Shown piece after piece: positions 23,488 through 32,074 of a stretch of 64,000 nt of DNA (its first letter is position 1; the number at the start of each line of letters is the position of its first letter). The notes under the pieces are model-generated. The model saw nothing but the letters and a program-made list of their open reading frames with translations. It had not been told where the DNA came from and did not search any database. Position numbers and translations under genes: made by a program. Where the stretch lies: NCBI RefSeq assembly GCF_030286045.1, contig NZ_CP127390.1:682001-746000 (forward strand), given 5' to 3'. Source of the DNA: Propionimicrobium sp. PCR01-08-3 (GTDB taxonomy: Bacteria; Actinomycetota; Actinomycetes; Propionibacteriales; Propionibacteriaceae).

Positions 23488-26400
23488 CTTTCTTTGGTTC
23501 AGGACTTTCGGTTCGGGGCCAAGCTGTACCGTCCAGGGTGCCTTGTCGGCGAGAGCGCCGGTGAGTATGGTCTCGGCGCGGGCTTCGATCAGTTCGTGGC
23601 GTTCGTCCAGGGCTTGGCGCATGTCGTCGGCCATCGGCCCGTCCGCGTAGGGAATGAGCCCGGCGATGAGTCGAGGTGGTTTGCGGGTGCGACCGGACCC
23701 GGCGGGCCGGCTGGTAGCACGGGCGACGCGGGCGTGGATCACCGAAGCGACGTCCGCGGCATCGTCCAGGCCACGCGCGGCGACCAGGCGCGGCAGCAGG
23801 ATGTCAAGGTCGTGGTAGTTGGCTTCGGCGTGCCGCAGCTCAGCCGATAGGGCTGGATACGCGTCGGAGTCGAGCACGGCATCGACCTGCTCACCGGTGA
23901 GGCCAGCAGCGGCGAACAGTGTGGCCCAGCGGTCATGTTGGGCGGCTTGGGCGATGGTTTCGTACTCGGCGGCGAGCTGGCCGATGTTGCTCCACCGTTC
24001 CTGTTCGGCGGTGATCGTCTCGTGCGCGGACAGCTCGGCGCCGATGTGTTGGATCACGCCGTAGAGCACCGACCGCTCGGTGGTGTCCGGGTTGTCGCTG
24101 GGGTGCGGCACCCCGTGGCCGTCGTCGGGCCGGTCGAGAACGACGTAGGCGTAGTTGCCGTCCGCGCCACGGGTCATGGCGACGTAGAAGTTCTCCCGCG
24201 TCGTGGTCACGGTGGCGATGACGTGCGCGGTATCGGTGGTCACGCCCTGGGCGCGGTGGGCGGTGATCGCGTAGCCGAGGTCGAGGTGTTCGGCCACGTA
24301 GCCGGCGGGTAGAACGATCCTGCCACGGAGCCAGCGGCCGGCGGGGTGGATGCTGACTGACCCGTCCGAGTGGACGCCGGTCACAGTCCAGCGGTCGCCG
24401 TTGCGCACCCAGGATCGGCCGTTGCGTAGGCGGCGGTCGTTGCGGCGAGTGATGACCAGATCGCCTTCCGATACCGCGGTGCCGTCATGCAGCCCGACTT
24501 CACGGGTGCCGTGCACGGTGCCGTCGATGATCCGGTCTGCCCGTGCGCGGGCGTTGAGGGCGGTGACGGTCTCGTGGGTCTCGGCGACGAGGATCGATGC
24601 TCGCCCGGTGGCGAGGTCGTGCCGCCATGCGGTGTAGGCGGCGTCGATCATGGCTTCTTGGTCGCCGCCGGTGATGCGGTCGTGGTCGATGAGGGTGTCG
24701 ATCGCCTCGGGACGGCCGTGGCGGAGCTGGAGGGAGGTGGTCTTCTCCCACGCGTGGGTGAAGCGGTGGATGTCGAGCAGTTCGGGGGTGTCGTCGCGGG
24801 CGTGGACGAGCATCGAGAAGGCTCCGCCGGCGTCGACTGATTGGAGTTGTCCCCAGTCACCGACCAACAAGACTTTCGCGCCAGCCTGTTCGGCTTCGGC
24901 GGTGATGCGGTCGAGGGAGGCGGTGCCGGCCAGGGATGCCTCGTCGATGATGACGAGCTGGCCCGCCTCGAACGTGGTTCCGTGCATGAGGTGGTTCTGC
25001 CACCACTTCGCCGTGTTCTCCGTGACGATTCCCAGATCGTCTGCGAGGACCTGCGCCGCCACGGCGGATGGTGCGAGCCCGACGACCGAGCCGCTGCCAT
25101 GCTCCTTCTCCCACGCGCGACGCAACGCTGACATAGCGGTCGTCTTGCCTGCACCGGCGGGGCCGACCAGCACATCGAGGGCGCGGCCGGAGACGGCGAT
25201 CGCCGCCAGTGCTTCGGCTTGATCCTCACCGAGCATCCGGCCTCGCGTGTCGGGGCGGCTGGTGATCTGCTCGACGGTCTCCAACGACACCACAGGCCCA
25301 GTGATCGACTCCGCGCGGGCCAGGAGTCGGTCTTCGGCGGCGAGCAGGGCTTCGGACGAGAACAGCACAGAGGCGTGCGGCCGGAACCGTGAGGTGCCAT
25401 CGGCTCGCCGGAGCTGCACCGGGCTGGACGCGAGCTCGGGCGGGGTCAGGCGCAGCGAGGCTTGTTCGGCGGCATCGACCACGAGCCCGGTGATCGCCTC
25501 CCGATCCAGCATCGAGACGAACCGCCAGCCCATCAACTGCCGGGATGCCTCGGCATGCAGGTTCCAGCGCGTCCACGTCGACCGCTTCTCGCTCACCGTT
25601 GCCATCACCGACAGGCCGACCTCGCGCACGACATCCAGCGGCACGTCGTCGGCCCGCAACACCCGAGCCGGTGCATCTGCTGACTGATGGGTGAGGGCGC
25701 GTGCCCAGCCCGTCGCATCCTGCCCGAGCACCCGAGCAGCGCGTTCCCGCCATTGGTGGGTGAGGTCCGCGAGTGAGTGGATGTGCTTCTCTGGCCGGGT
25801 CGCCAGGGTTGCTTGGGCGCGGAGTTTCAACACGATCCGGGCCGAGGGCTGCCGTCCGTGTGTGGCGACGTACTCGGCGATGAGACGATCTTTCTCGGCC
25901 TCGATGTGCCGTGACCGGGTGGAGAACTCGCCGATCAGTTCTTCGGTGACGCCGACGAGTTCCCAGGCAGGGTTGCGGTCCCGTCCCCGGTCGCGGGTGT
26001 CCCATTCGATGCCGAGGGTGCGGGTGAGCTGGTCGGCCAGGGCGGCGTTGTAGAGCTCGGAGACCGCGACGACCGCGGCGTGCATCGGCCGCCCCGCGAG
26101 GGCGCGCCACTTCCCGTCTTGGGCTGTCTTGACCTTGTTGCTGATGACGACGTGGGTGTGCAACTGCGGATCGCCCGCCCGGCTGTCGTAGTGGTCGAAC
26201 GCGGTTGCGGCGACGCCGAGTACATCGACGTGTGCAACCGTGCCCTCGGGGCCGTCCGCGCCGGTGCGGGTGACTGCAACCTCGCGTTCGAGGAACACAA
26301 CTAGTTCGGCAACCGCCGCATGATGCGCGTCCGCGATCAACGCTTGCGTCCCGGCATCAGCAACTGCCCACAGCGCCGACACGCTCTTGGGCACCGAGAA

Positions 26401-26832
26401 GGTGAAGTCGAACCCCGCCACCGCACGCCGGGTTCCGCGCTCAGTTTCCTCGGCCTCAATCCGTGCCGTCTCGACCGCCCGCGCCGCCGGTCCCAGATCA
26501 GCGTCGAGGGCTTTGATGCGGCGTTCAATCCGCTCGGCCGCGGGTGCGAACGTCGGGTACGCCTTGCCGAGTGGGTCGCCGGTGATCGGATCACGACCGG
26601 ACCCGATCAGCAGCTCGAGTTGTGCCTCCGAGACTTCTGAGCCAGTCATCAGTTCGCCGTGCCCGAGGGCCGCGAGGCCCTGGCCGATCCAGAAGCCGGG
26701 AGGGTTCCCCGCTTCGGCGTAGTAGCGGGTCAACGGGGTTGAGAGGGAGCGGTCACCGTCGCCGGCCGCGACCGAGCGGAGCAGGTACTTGTAACCATCC
26801 CCGGCCGTCATCACACGCATCGAAACCGTCAC
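23482..26832 (-). CDS. MobF-family conjugative relaxase/helicase (TrwC/TraI-like)
   Basis: About 1116 residues from GTG 26832. The relaxase domain (residues 1-330) shows the N-terminal GDGYKYLLRSVAAGDGD with the nicking tyrosine region and the metal-binding histidine cluster in DPQLHTHVVISNKV. The helicase half has Walker A GPAGAGKTTAMSAL, Walker B LVIIDEASL and the motif VI region YAITAHRAQGVTTD. The enzyme nicks oriT, stays on the 5' end and unwinds the strand for transfer. AAAGGAAG is well placed before GTG 26832; ATG 26820 is an alternative. The frame ends early: the usual last 75 residues lie in another frame (23272-23487). Confidence 0.92.
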   Translation of the reverse strand: MTVSMRVMTAGDGYKYLLRSVAAGDGDRSLSTPLTRYYAEAGNPPGFWIGQGLAALGHGELMTGSEVSEAQLELLIGSGRDPITGDPLGKAYPTFAPAAERIERRIKALDADLGPAARAVETARIEAEETERGTRRAVAGFDFTFSVPKSVSALWAVADAGTQALIADAHHAAVAELVVFLEREVAVTRTGADGPEGTVAHVDVLGVAATAFDHYDSRAGDPQLHTHVVISNKVKTAQDGKWRALAGRPMHAAVVAVSELYNAALADQLTRTLGIEWDTRDRGRDRNPAWELVGVTEELIGEFSTRSRHIEAEKDRLIAEYVATHGRQPSARIVLKLRAQATLATRPEKHIHSLADLTHQWRERAARVLGQDATGWARALTHQSADAPARVLRADDVPLDVVREVGLSVMATVSEKRSTWTRWNLHAEASRQLMGWRFVSMLDREAITGLVVDAAEQASLRLTPPELASSPVQLRRADGTSRFRPHASVLFSSEALLAAEDRLLARAESITGPVVSLETVEQITSRPDTRGRMLGEDQAEALAAIAVSGRALDVLVGPAGAGKTTAMSALRRAWEKEHGSGSVVGLAPSAVAAQVLADDLGIVTENTAKWWQNHLMHGTTFEAGQLVIIDEASLAGTASLDRITAEAEQAGAKVLLVGDWGQLQSVDAGGAFSMLVHARDDTPELLDIHRFTHAWEKTTSLQLRHGRPEAIDTLIDHDRITGGDQEAMIDAAYTAWRHDLATGRASILVAETHETVTALNARARADRIIDGTVHGTREVGLHDGTAVSEGDLVITRRNDRRLRNGRSWVRNGDRWTVTGVHSDGSVSIHPAGRWLRGRIVLPAGYVAEHLDLGYAITAHRAQGVTTDTAHVIATVTTTRENFYVAMTRGADGNYAYVVLDRPDDGHGVPHPSDNPDTTERSVLYGVIQHIGAELSAHETITAEQERWSNIGQLAAEYETIAQAAQHDRWATLFAAAGLTGEQVDAVLDSDAYPALSAELRHAEANYHDLDILLPRLVAARGLDDAADVASVIHARVARATSRPAGSGRTRKPPRLIAGLIPYADGPMADDMRQALDERHELIEARAETILTGALADKAPWTVQLGPEPKVLNQRKA

Positions 26833-26839
26833 CAGAGCT

Positions 26840-27150
26840 TCCTTTCCGTGCCCGCAAGGTGGGCCGGAAGCCGCAGGCGCCGACCGCGAGAATGCGCGGT
26901 CTGTTGGGGACGCGCCTCTACAGAAAGACGTGTGGTGGCTCGGATGGGGCAGGCGCGAGGCCGGCAGGAAGCGGGTCGGTAGGGCTTCAACGCCGCGGTG
27001 CTCGAAGGTGCTCGGGACAGGGACGGCTTCGACGGAAGGGTGATCGACGGATGGGCAACTCAGGGTGCTCGTGCACCTGCTCGGTGACCAGCCCGGCAAC
27101 GACTCCATCAGTGGCGTCCGGTCGGGGTTCACCCATCTGCCGGAGCCCTC
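26840..27150. other. Gap upstream of relaxase, candidate oriT region
   Basis: This 311-bp non-coding gap lies between the relaxase start and the methyltransferase start. GACCGCG (26882-26888) and CGCGGTC (26895-26901) form a 7-bp inverted repeat with a 6-base loop. MobF elements often keep oriT next to the relaxase gene, so a nic site here is plausible; no known nic consensus was recognised. Confidence 0.4.
27071..27086 (+). promoter_or_regulatory. ICE leader motif, site 2 (before methyltransferase)
   Basis: GTGCACCTGCTCGGTG, 80 bases before the methyltransferase ATG at 27151. Followed by ACC as at site 1. Confidence 0.55.
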
Positions 27151-27396
27151 ATGCGCGACCCCAACGACCACTGCCGACCGCTCCGCGTCGGCTCGCTGTT
27201 CAGCGGATACGGCGGCCTCGACCTCGCTGTCGAGCACGTCTTCAATGCCGAGACGATCTGGTTCTCCGAGAACAACCAGCACGTCGCCCGCATCTTTGCT
27301 CACCACTGGCCGGAGGCTCCCAACCTGGGCGACATCACACAGATCAACTGGCGGAATGTGCCTTCGGTCGATGTGCTCTGCGGCGGGTTCCCGTGT
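27151..27396 (+). pseudogene. DNA (cytosine-5) methyltransferase, N-terminal part (gene split by insertion)
   Basis: 82 residues with motif I, LRVGSLFSGYGGLDLAVEHV, a middle strand ETIWFSENNQHVARIF and motif IV GGFPC, whose cysteine is the catalytic nucleophile. After the Cys codon the gene is interrupted; translation runs 8 more codons into the insertion and stops. The matching second part begins at 29761 with QDVSTVGKRAGLAPGTRSG, exactly what should follow the PC pair. The enzyme probably protected the ICE from host restriction. It cannot be made intact now. Confidence 0.88.
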
Positions 27397-27451
27397 CTCA
27401 ATGTCAAGAAGTGCTCTTGAGTGCGCATCTGCTGCTTGCTTCCTGCGAAGA

Positions 27452-27479
27452 TTGACATGTGACTAATCAGTCACATAAT
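27452..27479 (+). promoter_or_regulatory. Sigma-70 promoter overlapping a palindromic operator
   Basis: TTGACA (27452-27457) and CATAAT (27474-27479) are spaced by 16 bases. The spacer is the palindrome TGTGACTAATCAGTCACA (27458-27475), a likely ArsR operator. Transcription should start at about 27486, next to the GTG start at 27488, so the mRNA would be leaderless. Confidence 0.75.
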
Positions 27480-27487
27480 CTTTCAGT

Positions 27488-27805
27488 GTGGACAATGACG
27501 CTGTTTTCAAGGCCCTGGCCGACGAGACGCGCCGCGCCCTGTTGGACCGTCTCTTCATGCATGATGCCCTGACCCAAGGAGAGCTTGAGGAGGGGTTTCC
27601 GCTGAGCCGTTTCGGCATCGCCAAGCACTTGAACGTGCTCGAAGACGCCGGGCTGATCACCACGCGCCGCGAGGGCCGATACAAGCTCCACTTCCTCAAT
27701 CCCGTCCCGATCCGGCAGATCCACGACCGCTGGATCGGCAAGTACACCGCGTCACGCGTCGCGGCGCTCACTGATTTGAAGACACAACTCGAGGAGTCAT
27801 CATGA
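27488..27805 (+). CDS. ArsR-family transcriptional regulator
   Basis: A 105-aa winged-helix repressor with FKALADETRRALLDRLF at the N-terminus, the recognition helix LSRFGIAKHLNVLEDAGLI and the wing TTRREGRYKLHFLN. There are no cysteines, so it belongs to the non-metal branch that is usually paired with an SRPBCC protein. GTG 27488 lies at the predicted transcription start and has no Shine-Dalgarno, which supports leaderless translation. It overlaps the next gene by ATGA. Confidence 0.9.
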   Translation: MDNDAVFKALADETRRALLDRLFMHDALTQGELEEGFPLSRFGIAKHLNVLEDAGLITTRREGRYKLHFLNPVPIRQIHDRWIGKYTASRVAALTDLKTQLEESS

Positions 27806-28278
27806 CGAACACCGATGCCGGGGCACCGGCCACCGCACCGCAGATCTACCGGATCTTCATCAAGGCATCCGCCGACGCCATCTGGGACGCGATCGTCACG
27901 CCAGAGTTTACCGCCAAGTACTTCTACGGCTCTCACGTGGAGACCAGCGGCGAAGTCGGTACCCCGTTCCGCTATCGCTCGCCCGACGGCACCTCTCTCT
28001 GGGGAGACGAGACGGTCCTCGAATCCGAACCCCCGCACCGGCTCGTCGTTGGCTGGCGATCCCTGTTCAGCCCCGATGCGGTCGACGAGCCCGCCAGCCG
28101 CGTCACATGGCAGATCGACGATCAGGCCAACGGTACCTGCATGGTTACCGTCATCCACGATCAACTCGATGAGTCCCCGCACACCGCGGCCGGGGTCTTT
28201 GGCGCCGGATGGATGCTCGTCCTCAGCGGCCTGAAGACCCTCCTAGAGACCGGCGAATCGCTCGCCGAACGCCGCTGA
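27802..28278 (+). CDS. SRPBCC/AHSA1 domain protein
   Basis: A 158-aa single-domain protein of the AHSA1 (activator of Hsp90 ATPase-like) group. IYRIFIKASADAIWDAIVTP is the typical first strand and helix, followed by KYFYGSHVETSGEVG and VTWQIDDQANGTCMVTV. Such proteins bind small hydrophobic ligands and are commonly co-transcribed with an ArsR repressor. Translation is coupled to the ArsR gene by the four-base overlap. Ligand unknown. Confidence 0.9.
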   Translation: MTNTDAGAPATAPQIYRIFIKASADAIWDAIVTPEFTAKYFYGSHVETSGEVGTPFRYRSPDGTSLWGDETVLESEPPHRLVVGWRSLFSPDAVDEPASRVTWQIDDQANGTCMVTVIHDQLDESPHTAAGVFGAGWMLVLSGLKTLLETGESLAERR

Positions 28279-28368
28279 TTGGCTTCGACCACAACCACCG
28301 TCAAGAGAATCATGGCGCAGAGTCAGAAGACACCCGAAACCGACCTTCGCGGAAGGTTCTTCACACCT

Positions 28369-29445
28369 TCACGCTACGACGAGTTCTGCCATTTCCGGCC
28401 CCAACGACGTCACCCTCCCGGCCGCCGGGCCCCGTCGCAGTACCGTGAACACGCTCCGCGCCAGATGCCGCTTCAGCGCGCGGATTGCTTCTATGTTGGA
28501 GTTCCCGAGCGCCCGCCTCGCGGCAAGGTATTCCTGCGCGGGCGGATACATGCGCTTCTGCGTGATTGCGATGCGATGGATCGCAGCGTTCATCCGCCGG
28601 TTCCCACCACGATTCAGTCTCACCCGCTGACTGTTTCCAGAGGACGCTGGGATCGGCGCGCAGCCGGTGAACATCGCGAACGCCGCCGCCGACTTGAATC
28701 TTGAGGGATCACCGGTCTCGGCAACGATCCGCGCCGCCGACATCGGTCCGCACCCCGGCAACTCCAGCAGTTGCGGAGCCTCGACCTTGACCCGTTCTTC
28801 CAGTTCACGCTCCAGGCATCCAGCGCGGTCGCCGAGCTCCTTGATCCGTTCGATCAGGTCCAAGCAGATCGAGACCTCGACACCGCCGTCACGCTCGCTT
28901 AGGAACGCAGCGACCATGGTGTTCCACTTCGGCCGATGCAGTTTGCGAGCCGGGATCGTCGCGGCAAAGTCCGGGTCTATGTCATGGAGATGCCACCGCA
29001 GCCTGCAACACATCCGTACCATCTCACCCACCAGATCCTCCCGATGGTCCAGGAGCACCTTCACCTCGCGGACATCGGTCTCCGGCACCGCGACCGGCAG
29101 GTCCTCCGCCAACGCTGCACGTGCGCAAGCCAGCGCGTCGATCGGATCGGACTTCCCGATTGCACGCACCCGACGCCGGTAGTCCGAACTCATATGCGTC
29201 GGCACCCACACGACCTGCTCGTCTTCGGCGAGTAGGAACCGCACCAGACCGCCAGCGACGTGACGCACGTCCTCTACCGCCCATCGATGAGGGCCGAGCT
29301 TCCTCGCCCAGGCCAGCAGGACCCGATACCCGCGGGGCCGCGCGGTGGCGTCTTTCACGTCGAGCTGTCGGCCGTTGCCGTCCACGGCGACGGCGACCAG
29401 GACATCTTTATGCGGGTCGAGCCCGATCACGATCTTCTCGTTCAT
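28369..29445 (-). CDS. IS110-family transposase (DEDD recombinase)
   Basis: About 358 residues. The N-terminal RuvC-like DEDD domain shows Asp10 in VIGLDPHKD, Glu58 in AVEDVRH and the Asp pair in KSDPIDALA. The C-terminal IS116/IS110/IS902 domain has LPGCGPMSAARIVAETGDPS and the serine-bearing GCAPIPASSGNS. GAGGAGAA precedes the ATG at 29445; a longer frame to 29487 has no such site. Members of this family are guided by a bridge RNA made from a non-coding end of the element. The reading frame is complete, so the element may be active. Confidence 0.92.
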   Translation of the reverse strand: MNEKIVIGLDPHKDVLVAVAVDGNGRQLDVKDATARPRGYRVLLAWARKLGPHRWAVEDVRHVAGGLVRFLLAEDEQVVWVPTHMSSDYRRRVRAIGKSDPIDALACARAALAEDLPVAVPETDVREVKVLLDHREDLVGEMVRMCCRLRWHLHDIDPDFAATIPARKLHRPKWNTMVAAFLSERDGGVEVSICLDLIERIKELGDRAGCLERELEERVKVEAPQLLELPGCGPMSAARIVAETGDPSRFKSAAAFAMFTGCAPIPASSGNSQRVRLNRGGNRRMNAAIHRIAITQKRMYPPAQEYLAARRALGNSNIEAIRALKRHLARSVFTVLRRGPAAGRVTSLGPEMAELVVA

Positions 29446-29760
29446 CTCTGTTCTCCTCTCACTTTTCAGGGGTCGACCGGTGGACATGCCTCAATCAAGA
29501 ACCCATTACGGGGTCACGCTCCAATGAAGTCACACCGGCCCTCAGCGAAGCGGCGACGGGCGACATGACAAGACCACGTCAACCACGAAGGCGACCTCAG
29601 GGAAGGAGCCAACCCGCCACCACGCTTCCCATTCTCGAAGCCCAGCACGATCCGTTCCTTCCTCGCTCATCGTGATGACAGCACGGGAACGAGTCAGCCC
29701 GCCGCCGCTTCACCGGCCACCGTCAACGAAGACGGCACGACCACACTGACATTGGAGCGA
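29446..29760. ncRNA. Candidate IS110 left end with bridge RNA
   Basis: A 315-bp non-coding stretch upstream of the transposase. In the IS110 group this end encodes the bridge RNA that pairs with target and donor DNA. No conserved fold can be computed by eye. The stretch also holds a 10-base inverted repeat, CGCTCCAATG at 29517-29526 and CATTGGAGCG at 29750-29759, marking a 243-bp unit against the insertion edge. Confidence 0.4.
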
Positions 29761-30633
29761 CAGGACGTATCGACGGTCGGCAAGCGGGCCGGCCTCGCGC
29801 CCGGCACACGCTCCGGACTCTGGTCGCACATGGCCGCCGCGATCGACGTACTACAACCGCGGTTCGTGGTGATCGAGAACGTGCGCGGGCTGCTCTCATC
29901 CCAAGCGATCCGCGCAATGTCAGAAGGAGACGACGATGAACGACGCAACCCCAGCCCTGCAACCCCCGATGCTGCAACCCTTCGCGACCTGGAACTCGAC
30001 CCGTGGGGTCTGGGAGACGATGCAGCTCGACCTCTCCGGGCAGCCGGCGCCGTACTCGGCGATCTGGCCGACCTGCGGTACGACGCGCAATGGATCGGCC
30101 TACCAGCGTCCTTTGTCGGCGCTCCTCACCCTCGGCTCCGCATCTTCATCGTCGCCCAGCGCCAGGACGCTGTTCAGGACACCGCTCGCGACCGACTCGA
30201 CACGAGGCGGCGAGAGCCTGGGTCAAGTCCGCGCACGACGAGGAACGATCGCGCTCTCGCACCAGATCATCGACCTCGCTCTCCACGGGCCGACTGGCTC
30301 ACCCAGCAGGAACAACGACTCGGAGACCCTGTGGTCACTGGTCGAGGACATCTTCACCGCTGGGGACGCTACGCCGACGCCATCGCCCGATGGGAGCACG
30401 TCACCGGACGGCCAGCCCCAGCACCCGCGCTCCTGAGCGACGACACCGGGCCGCGACCGTCACCGGCGTTCGTGGAGTGGCTGATGGGCTTGCCTGATGG
30501 TTGGGTCAGCAACGCCGTCCATGGGCTTACTCTGAACCAGCAGATCACCGCCCTCGGCAACGGTGTTCTTCCGCTTCAGGCGAGTCTGGCAGTCAGGTCG
30601 ATGCTGCGTGGTCATATTGTGGGCGCGGCATAA
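29761..30633 (+). pseudogene. DNA (cytosine-5) methyltransferase, C-terminal part (split gene)
   Basis: Continues the protein cut at 27396: QDVSTVGKRAGLAPGTRSG, the ENV motif in RFVVIENVRGLLSS (motif VI), the target-recognition region and the end motifs with WLMGLPDGWV and QITALGNGVLPLQA (motifs IX-X). Together both parts give about 373 residues, a normal full length. An open frame from TTG 29752 exists but lacks the AdoMet-binding and catalytic motifs, so it should be inactive. Its last bases overlap the end of the convergent monooxygenase remnant. Confidence 0.88.
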
Positions 30634-31651
30634 GGCGGCTGACAACGGCCTGAGCATCGCGACCCATCCCGCGCAGAGTTGCTGAGGCAAAGGAACGTTG
30701 GCGTTCGAGGCCGACGAATCCGAGTCCGCGCATCGTCGTAGAGATGCCTGCTCGGTGCAGGAGTAGACCTCTGGCGTCGAGTGCTGGGGTGCTTGCGAGA
30801 AACGAAACGCTCGGTCGATACCCGGTAGCGAAGAGCAGCACATTGGCCTCGCGGCGCCGCCCGTCCACACCTACGAGTCGTCCGCCTTGGATGCGCGCAC
30901 GGGCATCGGGTTCCATCCGACCGCTGCGCGTCGAAGGGCCGCGCGGTAGCGACCGTCATCCAGTACCGGCGTCGTCACCGGAACCAGTGAGTCGAGAACT
31001 CCTGCTCGGTCGAAGCCTGTGCGGACAAGCCACCAATGTAGGTCTTTGCCCAGGATGCACTGTCGTTGCCATCGGATCGGGCGACGTGAGTGCATGTCCA
31101 CTCGAGCCACTGTCGCGAGTTCGGCAGCGATCTGTACTGCGGAGTTGCCGGCACCGACTATCGAGACCCGAGCCCCCGCGAACTCGCCGGGGCTGCGGTA
31201 CTGCGCCACGTGGAGAACGCGCCCGCCGAAAGCGTCGATGCCGGGGATCGGTGGGGTGTACGGAGCGTCGAAGCTTCGTGACGCAACAATGACGCGGTGC
31301 GCTCGCACTTCGAACCCCGTCGCCCCGCGCCGCGAGTCCGTTCGCTGTCTGGGCCAGCGACGTGACTCGTCGTTGGTATCGGATGTCCGCGTCCAACCGA
31401 GATGCATAGCGGGTGAGGTAGTCCACGACCTCATCGCGATGCGGATACCGATCCGGGTCGGCTGGGAACCCCGAGGCCGGGCAACTGCGAGAACCGGGCG
31501 GGCGAGAACAGCGTCAGCGAGTAGTAGTACCGAGGCCATGATCCGGCAGGCGAGGTGGAGGCGTCGAGGATCATCGACGCAGTTCCCGATCTGCGGAGGC
31601 GCTGGGCGACTTCCTTGTGCGCTGCTGCCCGCCAACGGGAGCGGGCGATCT
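30593..31651 (-). pseudogene. Flavin-dependent monooxygenase (ArsO-like), decayed
   Basis: Reading in three frames gives one continuous protein: RYYYSLTLFSPARFSQLPGLG, then FPADPDRYPHRDEVVDYLTR, then VSIVGAGNSAVQIAAELATV (the second Rossmann motif), then LLFATGYRPSVSFL. The first FAD motif survives only as scrambled codons next to the arsC stop, and at least two frameshifts interrupt the rest (near 31470 and 31310, and again near 30900). It follows arsC directly. Flavin monooxygenases are known at the ends of ars operons, so this is probably a lost member of the operon. Confidence 0.75.
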
Positions 31652-32056
31652 CTAGCCGGCGAGAGAGGCGATCAGTCCTTCAATGCGGGCGCGGATGTCG
31701 TTGCGGATCGGCCGCACAGCGTCGATGCCCTGACCGGCGGGGTCGTCGAGCTTCCAGTCCTCGTAGCGCTTGCCCGGGTAGTAGGGGCAGGCGTCGCCGC
31801 ACCCCATCGTGATTACGACGTCTGAGGCCTGGACGGCCTCGGGCGTGAGCACCTTGGGCTGCTCTGCGGTGATGTCGATGCCCTCTTCTCGCATTGCTTC
31901 GACGGCGATGGGGTTGATCTGGTCGGCGGGCATGGAGCCGGCGGAGCGGACCTCGATGCGATCGCCGGCGAGGTGGCGGAGGTAGCCGGCTGCCATCTGG
32001 GAGCGGCCGGCGTTGTGGATGCAGACGAACAGCACGGACGGCTTGGGGTCGGTCAT
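31652..32056 (-). CDS. arsC: Arsenate reductase, LMW-phosphatase fold
   Basis: A 134-aa ArsC that reduces arsenate to arsenite. The P-loop VCIHNAGRSQMA (C-x5-R) is at residues 11-22, a further Cys in ITMGCGDACPYYPG lies near residue 85-90, and RYEDWKLDDPAGQ is the conserved later loop. The electron donor should be mycothiol/mycoredoxin or the thioredoxin system encoded upstream. It is the last intact gene of the leftward unit, 18 bases after the ArsR-ArsC fusion. Confidence 0.95.
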   Translation of the reverse strand: MTDPKPSVLFVCIHNAGRSQMAAGYLRHLAGDRIEVRSAGSMPADQINPIAVEAMREEGIDITAEQPKVLTPEAVQASDVVITMGCGDACPYYPGKRYEDWKLDDPAGQGIDAVRPIRNDIRARIEGLIASLAG

Positions 32057-32074
32057 GGTCGGGTCTCTCTTTCG

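Larger units (their letters stand above)
27397..29760. mobile_element. 2.36-kb insertion in the methyltransferase gene
   Basis: Bounded exactly by the two halves of the split gene. The ends are imperfect inverted repeats (CTCAATGTCAAG on the left; CTCCAATGTCAG reading inward from the right). It carries an ArsR gene, an AHSA1 gene and an IS110 transposase. No target duplication is visible. It may be one unit, or an older insertion entered later by IS110. Confidence 0.65.

Noticed and set aside
25226-26110. 294-codon open frame on the minus strand
   Set aside because: Alternative frame of the relaxase; composition is Arg/Pro/His-rich only.
28500-29300. Plus-strand open frames opposite the IS110 transposase
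   Set aside because: Shadows; the minus frame has all DEDD residues and a good ribosome binding site.
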